The notes under the pieces were generated by a model. That model made no database searches. It was not told the origin of the DNA and worked only from the letters and a program-made list of their open reading frames with translations. A stretch of 64,000 nt of DNA, taken from positions 40,736,195 to 40,800,194 of the forward strand of contig CM070876.1 in assembly GCA_036365515.1 (NCBI GenBank). Direction: 5' to 3'. Shown here in pieces: positions 45,501-56,766 of the stretch. Source of the stretch: Torymus aiolomorphi (taxonomy: Eukaryota; Arthropoda; Insecta; Hymenoptera; Torymidae). The translations under genes were made by a program, and so were the position numbers. Within the stretch, counting starts at the first letter, position 1; each line of letters opens with the position of its first letter.

Positions 45501-46504
45501 GATCTTGCATTGTTTGCACCCGTTACGCCGCTCGAGTGCCCACTCAATTGATGGGTGACTTGCCCAAAGCCTGAGTACGTCACTCTGCAACTTTTGAACG
45601 AGCTGGAGTTGATTATGCCGGCCCCATTAATCTGCGTCTAACTAAATCTAGAGGAAAGGGCACGATGAAGGGATACATCGCAATTTTCATTTGCATGGCT
45701 ACCCGCGCCGTGCACATCGAAGTAGTCGAAGACTACACAAGTGAGGCGTTCATCGCTGCCTTTCACCGCTTCACGGCTCGTCGAGGCCATTGTAAGGCAC
45801 TCTATTCTGATCAAGGCACAAATTTCGTAGGTGCAGATGCTCTGTTAAAACAGATGGTTAGTTCGTCGGCTTCATATTCTACTCAAATTATAAATTTTCT
45901 CGCAAAAGAAGGTACGTCTTGGATTTTCAACCCTCCAAGCGCACCCCATTTTGGTGGCATTTGGGAAGCCGCAGTTAAATCGGCGAAACATCATATGCGC
46001 CGAGTCATTGGAGAGCAAGTTCTCACGTATTCTGAACTCGCCACACTCATGTGTCGAATTGAAGCGTGCCTAAATTCTAGACCATTAACAGCACTCACTG
46101 ACGATCCAACTGACCTTGATTTTTTATCACCATCACATTTTCTCATTCAACGATCTTCATTTATAGTTCCGGAAGGAGATGTCACCAACGAACATGTTCC
46201 AGCAGGGAAGCGCTGGCTCCTAATCAGCCAGTTGGCCCAGCACTTCTGGCAGAGGTGGTCTACGGAGTACCTGTCGGCTCTGCAATCTCGCAGGAAATGG
46301 ACACAGCCAACGTCTCCAATAACCGTGGGCGAAATAGTGCTCGTTCGAAGCGAGCTCACGCCTCCAGCCAAGTGGCCCCTCGCCAGAGTTACCGCCGTCC
46401 ATCCAGGGAGTGATGGAATCACTCGCGTGGTCGACCTGCACACGGCCACCACAAATCTTCGCCGACCCATCGCCAAGGTTATTCGACTCCTTCCCAAGGA
46501 GTAA
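42536..46504 (+). pseudogene. BEL/Pao B gag-pol with RT/RNase H deletion
   Basis: Starts at ATG 42536 after an AT-rich leader end. Gag has the DUF1759-type core (LPKVDLPKFSGKFSDWENF, about residue 130) and knuckles (CLFCNQSHFTNRC, CFNCLGRHNVKSC, CFLCKAKHHTMVH). The protease shows LIDPGSQISL (about 490). RT begins (LRTVFNGSSKSKSGVSVND) but stops at about 45018. About 110 bases resembling the leader hairpin fill the gap, and the frame resumes at about 45140 near the integrase finger (LLRVGGRL, HHRTLHGGVQLTL). In-frame TGA at 45572 separates the integrase core, which keeps D (VDYAGP), D (YSDQGTNF) and E (GGIWEAAVK), and a DUF5641-like tail. RT catalytic motifs and RNase H are gone. Confidence 0.9.
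45085..45121 (+). other. Bulged hairpin 3 and micro-ORF inside the RT deletion
   Basis: CTATC-T-TCTATT-C-TCACTC faces GAGTGG-TTTAGA-GATAG. Starting at ATG 45058 a frame different from gag-pol reads MSKPKKLVPIFYSHSRVV and ends TAG, aligned with the leader micro-ORF (IFYxHSRV shared). About 90 bases match the leader at 40984-41075. Confidence 0.55.
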
Positions 46505-46538
46505 GGACCGTTCGCCATTCTGACGAAGGTGGGCGGAA

Positions 46539-46852
46539 TGTTGGCGATCCAGCGCCTCAACCAGCGAGACGCTGACGTCACCAAGCCTTAAAAGGCAATA
46601 TACGGTGCGCAGCCAATGAGCGCCCTCCACGCGGTCCTCTCTCACCGCCCCTCCTCAACAAAGTCTCGCCGACGGCACCTCGCAGCGCCGGCCGGCGTCA
46701 GTTCACGCGCGACGGCGAGAGAGACAGCAGCGGCTAAGTGTACGCCAGGAGGCACGACGGAGACTTCAATAAAGTTGCCATTTACCTCCACACGAAAGCC
46801 TTCAATTATTTGAACCTCCAGTCCACGATCCATCCACATTCTACATTAAACA
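46539..46852 (+). repeat. BEL B 3' LTR
   Basis: Preceded by the purine-rich tract gaaggtgggcggaa. In the patch that differs from the 5' LTR it agrees with the LTR at 63686-63999. Confidence 0.95.
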
Positions 46853-48365
46853 GTGTTAGTGCATTAACAATTTGATATGATAGTATTTTTAGTGTTTTGG
46901 TAGTAATGTTATCTACCCCACCATTTTTTATTTTCATATTATCAATTATTTGAAGAATTTCCTCGTTATTAGTCGGTTTAATGTAAATTGTATTCATGTT
47001 CATTGCTGGTAATTGTAAATGCTTACCCTGGGGTTTTACAATGGTGTTAGTTAGATCTTTTCCAATTCTACAAAAGTACGAATTCATATGATTGGCAATT
47101 TGTGTCTGATCCTCTATTGTGCAATTGTTATTTAAAATGATCTTATTTATTGTGTTATTCTTTTTCAAGTTGGTTCCCATTTTTTTGTTTATGTATTTCC
47201 AAAATTGCTTGGTATTATTGATATTGTTCTTAATTAAATTTCTTTCATGTTTTATTTTTGCCTCTTTAATAACTTTGTCTAGCCTCTTTGTGTAATTCTT
47301 ATATTCTAATTTTATTAGATTATTATTTGGTTCATTGCGCATTTTAATATATAGTTGTTCTTTCTTTTCACACGAGATCATTATTGCTTTAGATATCCAA
47401 TCCTTCCTTGGATATCTCTTGTTATTTTTTGTTTTATGCGCTTCTTTAGACTTTTCTAAACAGTCTTGTATTTCAGTTATCAAGAATGCGGTAGCTTCAT
47501 CGGGATCATGCATTGCCTCTATAACATTCCAATTTTTTGTAATGGCTATACTTGAAAGTTTATAGTAATTATAGTGATACTGGATATTTTCTTGTTTTAA
47601 TTTTGGTGGCTTATTCAGTTTCAAGAAAAGTGGATAATGATCAGTAAAAGGAATCGAGAGTTCAAAAGTTTTAGTGTCTATAGATGTAGCTTTTATATAC
47701 ATGTTGTCAATGCATGTACCGCTTCCGCCACTATCATTTGGTCTAGTTGTATGTATAAAACCCGGGAAGAAACCCTTTTCCATCATATTGTCTAATAATT
47801 CTAAGCTATATTCATCATCTTTCATAATATCGATGTTAAAATCACCAATAATCAGGTGGTTTTTTATATTTCTTTTGCTATTGATAAATGATTTTACATT
47901 CAAAATAAATTCAAGGCGCGGTAAATCATGGCATCGATATAATGCGAAAATTTCAAGATTACTGTTGTTATTTAGACTTATTCGTGAGTTTAATACTTTG
48001 AGTCTACCAATTTCGATTATTTCAGTAATTTCTGATACATAATCTTTTATATATACAACGACACCATCATTTTGATTTAAGTTACCGTTATTGTAGTACA
48101 ATTTATATCCCTGTATTGCAAAAAAGTGAGGATTGGGTAAATTCCATGTTTCTGTACATACAATTATATATGGTTTGATCTTCAAGCTCTTAATAAGAAT
48201 ATTCAATTTCGTATAATTGTGATTTAGACTTCTAATATTCACCTGTAATATCAAACTATCTTTTTTATTTATATTTTTATTGAGAGTTTTAAGATCAAGA
48301 AATGACGTTTCTTCTTGTATTACTTCTTTTTGCAATTCTTCAATGAGATCGACGTGTTGCTCCAT
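46853..48365 (-). pseudogene. LINE-2 ORF2, upstream part: AP endonuclease and RT fingers
   Basis: Starts at ATG 48365, whose A overlaps the ORF1 stop (TAATG), suggesting coupled reinitiation. The endonuclease has the TETW, GDFNIDIMKDDE (catalytic Asp and Asn), CIDNMYIK and TDHYPLF motifs. Then come a basic linker and the start of RT (NGGVDNITTKTLK). The frame is intact until BEL B cuts it after SYQIVNALTL; codons read beyond that come from the LTR. Confidence 0.88.
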
Positions 48366-49927
48366 TATGTAGTTTGCTGTTTCCTTGGTGTCGTATGTGT
48401 TAGAGATGCGGTGCTGGCTCTAAACGGCGAAGTCAGCAAAGTTGCGCTAGTCCAGTTGTCTCTAGACGGCGAAGTCAGCATAGTTGCGCTAGTCGAGCTG
48501 GTCATCGTAGTGGCTTGATTGCTGTTTCCTACTTTACCTAAGTATCTTGGTATAATAGGTCTTATCGGATAATCAGTCATATCTATATATCTATTGAGCT
48601 TATTCTTAAATATTGTACATTTCTCTGTGTCATTGGCCATATGTTTAACCTCGAAATTTGTGTTATATTTCGAGTTGCTGTAAAAACAATTGACACATGT
48701 AGTGTTGGATGGGTTATTATCACATTGCACAGTCTTATGCGGACCTGCACATTTTAAGCAGCATAGAGTGTTTTTGCATTTCAATGTGTTATGTCCAAAT
48801 CTTCCACAGTTTAAGCAGGGCTTGATGTTTATTAAATCCCATACCTTACAGCTTTGATATCCAATGAAGATTCTATTTTGATTGTCACTAATATGTTTAT
48901 ATAGCTCTCTTGGAACTTCAATTATTATGGTTGTCTTGTTTGTAATCTTATTTTTGTCTATATTTAGTATCTTACACTTATCTTGATATCCAATAAAATT
49001 TCTTTTATTTAAGTCCTCTTCCAGCTCTTCTATATTCATATTAGTATAGTTGTCTACACCAACTATTTTCATCTTCGGGGATTCAATTTTTTCAATAAAT
49101 GTTTTATAATTGTTAGATAGTTTTTTTGAGAGTAATTCAATTGTTACTTTAGCACTTTTTTCATTCATACTTTTAATCTCAATTTCATTGTCGTTCACTA
49201 CTTTTAGTTGTTTCATCTGTATATCTTTTTCTTTTATTAAAACGTCACATACCTTTTTCTTAAAGTCATGTGGATTTTTAATGTCCTTTTTAAGATTTTT
49301 CACAATTATTTTCGGTATTCTTTTGTTTTTAATTGCTAGTTTGTTAGTTGCTACTTCTGCATATGTTTTTTGGTTATGTTGCTTTATTTCCATCTCCTGG
49401 TCATTTTTATCCTTTTTTATTAATTGCTTCAATATGTCGTTTTTTTCCATTAGTTCTTGATTTAATTGTCTTAGTAGTTAAATTTCAATTTGATGTTGAT
49501 TTTCCAGTTCAGCATTTTCAGTTAGCATCGTAACGTTTAGTAGTTTTTCATTATCTTATACTGATTTATGTACACTATCAGAGATAATAGATATTTCATT
49601 TAATATTTTATGTTTTATTTGTTCCTCCTTTTCACTTTTAATTTGCGCAATTAATATTTTAGCTGCTTCACAGAGTTTAGTTTCTTGATTTTTTAAGGTT
49701 ATATTAAGCTCCACGTGGTCTGGACATGTCACTAATAGATTACTTATATATTTTTTGTCTTTACACTTTTCATAATCACTTTTATGGTACACGTTTTCGC
49801 ACACTATGCAAACTACAAGTGACACTTTCCTTTTTGGGTGGCATTTATACACTAATTCTAGATTTTTATCAGGAGGCTCTCCGGAAGGCAGCCCGTCTTC
49901 CGACGCCATCTTGGCGAGAATGAACAT
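48365..49927 (-). pseudogene. LINE-2 ORF1: PHD-like finger, coiled coil, zinc knuckles
   Basis: All pieces share one frame, with in-frame TAA codons at 49556 and about 49480. The N-terminus has a PHD-like finger (CHPKRKVSLVVCIVCENVYH, then CPDH). A Leu-rich coiled coil spans the stops. An RRM-like middle follows, then CCHC knuckles (CLNCGRFGHNTLKC, CLKCAGPHKTVQC) and a third Cys pair (CVNC). ATG 49927 and 49909 are both possible; the second has the better context. ORF1 would coat the element RNA. The two stops make it inactive. Confidence 0.85.
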
Positions 49928-50114
49928 TAAATTAATACAATATTTTTAGTATTAAGGGAGTACCCTCGGTAAGCCGTGAGTCAAGTGCATGTTTGGTCGT
50001 CTTTGACTTCCGACGTACTTTGATTTGGCAACGTCGCACGATTCCGTCACCGCTCTTGTATAATTTTCTTGTGCTCGCGTGCCGTGTATAGGTACTTACG
50101 TGCAAGCAAGTAAG

Positions 50115-50990
50115 ATGAGTGAGTCCGAGCCGACGCTTAAAGATGAAGATGAAAAAGAGCATTCCAAGAGAAAAAGACTGTTTTGGAAAGGAAAACTCGT
50201 TTCGGAGAAAGTTTATAGAAAAAGGGTGCAACAAACTGAATTAGCCAAAAGCTTGCACAGAAGAGGATTTAGTAAACAAAATTCTAACCTCAAAAATGGT
50301 GAAAAAGAAATCATTAAGGAATCTGAAAGTACAGTTGCAACAAGTTCAACTTCTCTTACTATCAGTGATTCCAGTACTGGTGTTAATGTACACCGAAGTT
50401 TTCATCTCGAAACCTTTGATAAACTTTGTAGAAAGTGCAAGTCAATACTTCTGTTAGAAGATGTCAAAGTAGATCAAAGAAATGGCATAGTATCTAAATT
50501 TGATGTTGAATGTCGGCATTGTCATGCCATTACTACTTCTTGGGCTGATAAACTGGACATGGGATCTAATACATGTACCGATACAGCAGTGCTTGGTGTG
50601 TAAAGTTATTCTCTCTATGTATATATAGTAATTAATTTTTACAAAAATTTTAAACAACCTATATTTATGAGATTATTTTACAGATACTTTAAATGAAGAT
50701 TCTTCTACTAGTACTATCCTTACTGATAGTGATGTTAATCTTGAGGGACGAAGAATAATTCATTTAAAAACATTAGGATTACAAATGTTTTGTACTAAAT
50801 GCGAGTCTGTACTTTCTTTACTCGACATCAAAGATGAGAAACAATTTGGCCTAGCATTTGTATTTATGGTTGAATGTCGACATTGCCATGCAATTACTCG
50901 TGTATCTACGGATAAACAGCATAAAGTATTAAATCGGTCTCAGCATTTTGATATGAACACAAAAGCTGTGCTTGGTAAGTAACCTCCATT

Positions 50991-51053
<63 letters not shown>

Positions 51054-54000
51054 GCGTGTATATATATTAGAGTAATTATAAAAACAAATTCTAAGAGAAA
51101 TTTTTATTCATTATAGGTACTTTGAATGGAGGTCAAGGTCACTGGCATGTCAACAAATTTCTTTCTTCAATAAATAGCCCTCAATTTTACTGGAATTCAT
51201 ACAAAAGCCATGAAGCTGAAGTGGGAAATGCTATAGAAATCGTAGCACAAGATAGTTGCTTGGAGGCGGCTTATGAAGAAAGAAGATTAACCATTGAAAA
51301 TTCAGAAAAATTAAAACAGTTATTGTGAGTAAATGCTAGTGCTCGATAACTATGTTAAGATAATTTGAAATTTTGTTTAAATTGTAACTTACATGATAAA
51401 TATACAATAGGTATATTATTTGAAAAAAGTAATTACAATTATTGGCAAATTTATCTGCTGCCATTATTCTATCCGGAGACTGAACAAGTGTAAGCTAAAG
51501 TGTTCGAAAACAAAGTTATGTAAACAAATTTTACAGTACGTATAATGAATTTTAAAGTGAATGTATTTTTTGGTTGCGTAAACCATTTGTTATGCCATGA
51601 AATAATTTTTAATATTTTTTCATATAAGTTACAATTTTAAAGAATAAAAACTTTTCATTTTAAAATTACTTTGAAGGATCATAATACATCATGAAATATA
51701 ATACATTTTTATGATTTTTACAAAACAATTATATATATTATATAAGTAAAAAATGAATTTTTGCATTTTTATGATTCTTACAAAAGAATTATACATATTA
51801 TATTAGTAAGAAATGAATTTTTGCATTTTTATGATTTTTACAAAATAATTATATGTATATATGTTATATAATAGTAAATACAACTGAATGAATTATTGTA
51901 TTATGATTTCTACAATATATTGTTATTTGTTATATGATATCTAGTAAATACTACGCGTACTATGAAATGAATTATTGTAATTTGATGATTTTTGCATAAG
52001 AATAAAGGAATATAAAAATATAAGTGTTTTTCATTTTTTATTACAGACCTCCAGACCTGCACGATGGTTTCATTTTTCCCTACCTAGATAATAATCAAAA
52101 TGTTACACCAAATGACATAGTTCGTATTGCAGCATCTTATGACATGGGTTGGTTTACTCGAGGAACGGGGAGGACTTATGATAGTCTCTCTGGTACAGCT
52201 GCTCTTATTGGATTTTTACAAAAAAGTGATAGCCTATGTCACATTAAACAGAAAATGCAAGAAGTGTGATCTTGGTCATTCCATCAAGGATCACGATTGC
52301 AGGCTCAATTATGTGGGCAGTGCAAAAGGAATGGAACCTCACGCTGCTGTGTTACTAACCAAAGAAAACCCTATTTTAAAACAATGTTTTCTAGAGATAG
52401 GCATTGTCATAGCGGACAATGATAGCAGCTCGATTTGTGCCATTCGTAATTCAACTAATCATGAAGTTGTAAAACAGGCGGATAAAAATCACACCAGCAA
52501 GGGAGTTGTTAATGAACTCTATAAAATAAAGAAAAGTTATAAAGAGCTTACTGGCGTAGCAATTAGTAGCTTACAAAAAAATTTCAATTATTGCGTTGCT
52601 CAAAATAAAGGCAATAGTATAGAAATGGCAAGGGCTATTGAAAACATTCCTAATCATTGTTTTAACATTCATGATAGCTGTGGAAGTTGGTGTAATTATA
52701 AAAACAATCCCGATACTTATACACATAAAGCTATCGGCGACGGTTTCAAAGACCAAAAATTATTTGAAGCTTTAAAATCTATATTTAGTAAGTTAGCTAG
52801 TAAGACGAATCAATTTGTAGCTGGTACTTCCAGTAACCCTAATGAAAGTTTGAACGCGATTATTGTAAGTAAAGCTCCAAAATCGCGTTTATACGGGACA
52901 TCCGCAGCAAGCGATATTCGAGTAGCATGTGCTATAAGTAAGAAAAATTGCGGAGAAAAGTACATTAATCGTGTAAATAATAAACTGTCTTTATCTCCTG
53001 GAAAGCACACGCTTGCATTTAATAAAAAAATTGATTCATTTACCAAAAAAAGATACACTAAGTCACTAACACGTAATTTTAAATTAAAACGTATATTATT
53101 AAAAAAAAAGAAGACTGAGTTAAGACACAAAAGTGAATCATGCGAAGGAACAACTTATGAAACTGACATAGGACTTCTTCAAAATATTGATATATCGATT
53201 CCAATTGCAATGATCGATACAAATTTACAGCCTATAATAGTATTTTTTGATTTGGAGACTGGAGGTTTTTCTAAGTCGTCAGATGTATTGCAAATTGCTG
53301 CTAAGTACAAGAAGTATGAATTTTCTGTATATATTAAGCCTACGCAGAATATTTCGGATGAAGCAAGTGCAGTTCATGGATTGCGAGTCATTGATGGAAG
53401 CTTGCGACTTCATGAAAAAAAAATAATAACATTGTCACGGTTGGAAGCAATTGTTGCACTATATCAATTTCTCACTTCTTTTGGTCGAAAATGTATTCTA
53501 ACGGCTCATAACTGCTCATTTGATTATCCGAGATTGATTAATGTAATAGAAAAAGTTTTTATGATTGATCATTTCCAAATAGTAGTAAAAGGGTTCTGTG
53601 ATAGTTTACCTATAATAAGAAATGTAACAAAAAAAAAAGGAAAAGGAGACAATAAGCTAGAAAATTTAGCTAAAGATTTTCAAATCAACAGTGATAACGC
53701 TCATGATGCGATGCATGACGTTAGAATGTTAGATGAAATCTTAAAAAAATTAAACGTACCTGATTCAAAACTCCAAGAATGTGCGTTCACTTGGAACGAG
53801 GCGAGGGATAAGATATCTTTTGCCAAAGAATTACCAAAGGCTCTAAAGAGACTGGATAGTTTAAAAGCCTATACTTCTCATTCAATAAGGCGAAAAATTG
53901 TTACCGCTAATATTTCTTTAGAAATGATGACTGAAGCATATAAGCTAAATAAATATGAAGGCTTAGTAAATATTTTAGGAAAAGATGAAACTGGCATTGT

Positions 54001-54085
54001 TAAAGTAACGAAAAATCGAAAAGTTTTAGAAAAACTTTGTAAATATTTTAAAAACAATGCAAACATCAGTGATACTAATTATTAA
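50115..54085 (+). CDS. Transposase fused to DEDDh exonuclease, four coding exons, one frameshift
   Basis: Exons 50115-50595, 50684-50974, 51117-51324 and 52047-54085; introns GT...AG and all phases agree (1, 1, 2). Exons 1 and 2 each end in a zinc-ribbon module (CxxC ... ECRHCHAIT ... AVLG) and look duplicated. Exon 3 starts the transposase; exon 4 gives DMGWFTRGTGRTYDSLSG, CKKCDLGHSIKDHDC, YVGSAKGMEPHAAV, IADNDSS and NPNESLNAI, the layout of Mutator-like (Kolobok-side) DDE/D enzymes. A separate domain at about 53230-53750 has all DEDDh exonuclease motifs: FFDLETGG, HNCSFD, HDAMHD. In a run of six A at about 52220 the frame slips by one, the only lesion; it may be a mutation, an assembly error or real recoding. 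ATG 50079 is an alternative start. Confidence 0.8.
50998..51051. repeat. (TG)n microsatellite in intron 2
   Basis: About 24 TG units just after the donor site of exon 2. Confidence 0.95.
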
Positions 54086-54794
54086 TTAATTAAATATAGA
54101 TTAAATATTATAGAATAGATCAAATGTTAAATTATTTAAAAAGCATATGTTCAATTATTTATAGAAAAATGTCTATTGAAATGTTGTTTAGTTCAATAAA
54201 AGTTGATATTTTTGAAGTAATATGTCGTTTTTATTATTTTGTGTTATACTATTTAATTACTTTATTATGTATTTATTCACCTATATATCATTCCCTAGCA
54301 TTAATAATTATTAAAAAATATAAAGATCTTTAAAAATTGTCACAGAAAGCGTTGAGTATTATTTCGGTGTACCAAGCGCATCATTCGAAATTGCGCGGGC
54401 TATCTAACCTCATTGCGACGTTGCCAAATCGTGTGTGCAATGATCGAGTGAGCGTGAATAATTTTATTCATTTGCTTATATTAATTCTAAAAATTGGTGA
54501 ATCAACATGTGGATGTGTGCATTAGATTCATGGGATATTAAATTATACATTTCTCAAGGTTTCATCAAAATCTGAACAGCCGTTTTAATCAATTTCTTGA
54601 TAAGAACTGTCGAAAACGTGATTTCCCATAAGACTACGTATTAACGTCGTAAATATAAAAGTATTAATAACTTTTTTCTGGGTTGGTTTAGCTTTCCAAA
54701 AATTTGTATGAGTCAGTTTGAGGTCAAAACATACTAGTATAAAAAATATCGTAATTTTCTGAACACTAATTCAAAACCGAGGGTACTCCCTTAA

Positions 54795-55341
54795 AGAGCT
54801 TTACTTTTCTATTTAATAAGTAATAATAAATAATAAATAGAGCTTACATATAAGTGCATTTAAAAATAAATAAAAAATCTTTAATTTAGAGTAAAAAAAA
54901 TTTGGTTATTGTCATTACTCGATGGAAACCATTTCATTTAAGTTTTAAAATAATTGAACTTTAGACTAACAAGATTTTGGCAACTAATTTTATTTAAATA
55001 GTGCTGATGTCTTAGGAGTATTTTCATAAAATTAGTTGCTAAAATCTTGTTCGTCAAAGTTCCGATTATTTTAAAACTCATGACGACTTTTATCGAACAT
55101 TTTATCTAACTGAATTTTCATTCAAATATGTGATAGTTAATTCAATATGTATCGTTTAACGAATTTATTAAATTCCACATAATTTGTCAAGTTTTCAAAG
55201 ATGTAACGTCTATCTATACTACAAATTAAGTATATATTTACTTAAAAATATTAAGAAAAAATTATAAACTAAATATTTAATAACTTTATCCAAATAAATG
55301 ACCAAAGTTTACTGTTCAAGTGGATTCCTTACTAATGCTAT
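54795..55341. other. AT-rich DNA with a foldback repeat
   Basis: At about 54935-55080 the arms 'ttttaaaataattgaacttt' and 'aaagttccgattattttaaaa' pair, with tagactaacaagattttggc against gctaaaatcttgttcgtca further in. It is a small MITE-like foldback without an ORF. Confidence 0.6.
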
Positions 55342-55475
55342 TTGAATCTCGCGCGAAGCTGGAGCGTAGCGCCGCATGTCTTATGGGGTACGGAACTAAC
55401 GCTTAATTCGGCTTCGCCGAAACCCCAGGATCCGACCTTCTATGCAAAAGATAATATATTCTATATTCTCTGCAG
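55342..55475 (-). repeat. Empty copy of the DIRS target repeat
   Basis: On the minus strand this reads gcagagaatat directly followed by agaatat, then the gcatagaaggtcggat block and gcgttagttccgtacccca. That is the sequence split by the DIRS element between 32894 and 37574. The uninterrupted junction lies at 55462/55463. Confidence 0.8.
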
Positions 55476-55641
55476 ACAGTCAGAGTGCTACAGCTACACC
55501 CTCAGGCTACGTCTACATAAGAGAAACACGAAATGGTTTTCTGGTTTTTGTTCATCGTATTAGCGCAAGAACACCGAGAGAGGGGGTTCATACCAACTGT
55601 CTAACGACATAACAAAACTTAACCTCGAATTTCAGAATATT

Positions 55642-56033
55642 TTATTAACGGAGTGGCATAGTCTTACCATTACCGGCCGAGCAATTGACACAGTTTCAAG
55701 CTTATTAAAAACAAAATACGTAGAATCATAACAAATCAAGAGCACACTGCTCTGTGGTTTTGAACGTTCTATCATCCAGTAAAAGTTTGAAGTCGAAATA
55801 TCAAGTGGTTTTTGCAAAAACTTTGAATGAAACTGAATTTTGGTTTGTTCAAAGTTTTTGCAAAAACCACTTAATATTTCGACTTCAAACTTATACTGGG
55901 TGATAGAACGTTCAAAACCACAGCGAAGTGTTCTCTTGATTTTTTGTGATTTTACGTATTTTATTTTTAACAAGCTTTAAACTGTGTTAATTGCTCGGTC
56001 GGTAATGGTAGGACTATGCCACACCGTTAATAA
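55642..56033. mobile_element. Foldback MITE, 392 bp
   Basis: From TTATTAACGG to CCGTTAATAA; the arms of about 175 bp are nearly perfect reverse complements, with aaagtttgaagtcgaaatat and its partner near the turn at 55840. Its end sequence (ggcatag, taccattaccg, cgagcaatt) recurs at 56628-56665. Confidence 0.85.
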
Positions 56034-56159
56034 GCTTGGCATGCGTTTACTGCATGCCGCAGTGCAGCGCAGAAGTCGAAACTCAAGTAAACACATTGGA
56101 ACAGCGAGGGTATGTAAAGCTGTGATGCGAGATTCAACCGTTCAAACGACTCTTTACGG

Positions 56160-56612
56160 AGAGTCAATGTGACAAGGATTACCTTGATTTTGATATCTGA
56201 GCTCACTGGGCTTAATCGGTAAGGCGCCGGCAGTCGTGCACGGCAGTCCCCGGGTGGAACTCCTTACCTAGGACTGTTTGCCATTGATTCTGCTGTGCGA
56301 TGTTACAGCGCTAAATAAGATGCTAAACCTCTATAAAATCTTTTCACGAAAATACTCCAGAATTCCCTGCAGGATTTTCCATGTAAAATTGTCTACAGTT
56401 TTTCCTACAGAATTACCTACAGAATTTCCTATAGGATTTCCAATAGGATTTCCTGCAGGAAAAGCGCGAAATTCTCGTAGGATTTCCTACAGAACTTCTT
56501 ATATAGAATTTCATATAGGACTGCCTATAGAATATCCTATAGGATTCCTATAGGATTTCTACGGGATGCCTATAGCATTTCCTATAGGATTTTCTATAGG
56601 ATATTTTTATAA
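56160..56612 (+). mobile_element. 12-mer repeat element, copy 2
   Basis: Inverted relative to 6057-6520 and very similar across its length, ending at 'ggatatttttataa'. The 91-codon frame 56278-56553 is kept with few replacements. Confidence 0.75.
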
Positions 56613-56766
56613 AGGCTGTGCCAATTGCTCAGTCGGTAATGATACGGCTATGGCACCACTTTAAATATTTTTGATGTTATGACGTTCGTATGAACGAACG
56701 TTACGTTATGAACGCTGATACGATGGACAAAAACCAGAAAACCATTTCGTGTTTCTCTTATTTAGA

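Larger units (their letters stand above)
40639..46852 (+). mobile_element. BEL/Pao LTR retrotransposon B, internally deleted
   Basis: LTRs of 314 bp (40639-40952, 46539-46852) begin TGTTGGCGATCC and end TTAAACA. Target duplication is gtgtt. The leader is 1.58 kb long, with tandem repeats and bulged hairpins. Gag-pol lacks most of RT and RNase H and has one in-frame stop, so it would depend on another element. No env gene. Confidence 0.95.
39490..49950 (-). mobile_element. LINE-2 of window, split by BEL B
   Basis: Same family as the LINE at 0.8-4.9 kb and more complete at the 5' end. It has ORF1 (49927-48365), ORF2 (48365 down to 46853, then 40638 to 39805), a 3' UTR with the conserved hairpin, and an (AAAT)n tail near 39490-39521. 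BEL B entered ORF2 with duplication gtgtt. Its 5' end abuts the TTAA of the transposon at 49952. Confidence 0.88.
49952..54794 (+). mobile_element. TTAA-flanked DNA transposon with exonuclease-transposase gene
   Basis: TTAA at 49952-49955 and 54791-54794 flanks terminal inverted repeats GGGAGTACCCTCGGT and ACCGAGGGTACTCCC (15 of 15; 19 with TTAA). Inside is one spliced gene. TTAA duplications are typical of Kolobok and piggyBac; the transposase is Mutator/Kolobok-like, not piggyBac. The ends look intact. Confidence 0.85.
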
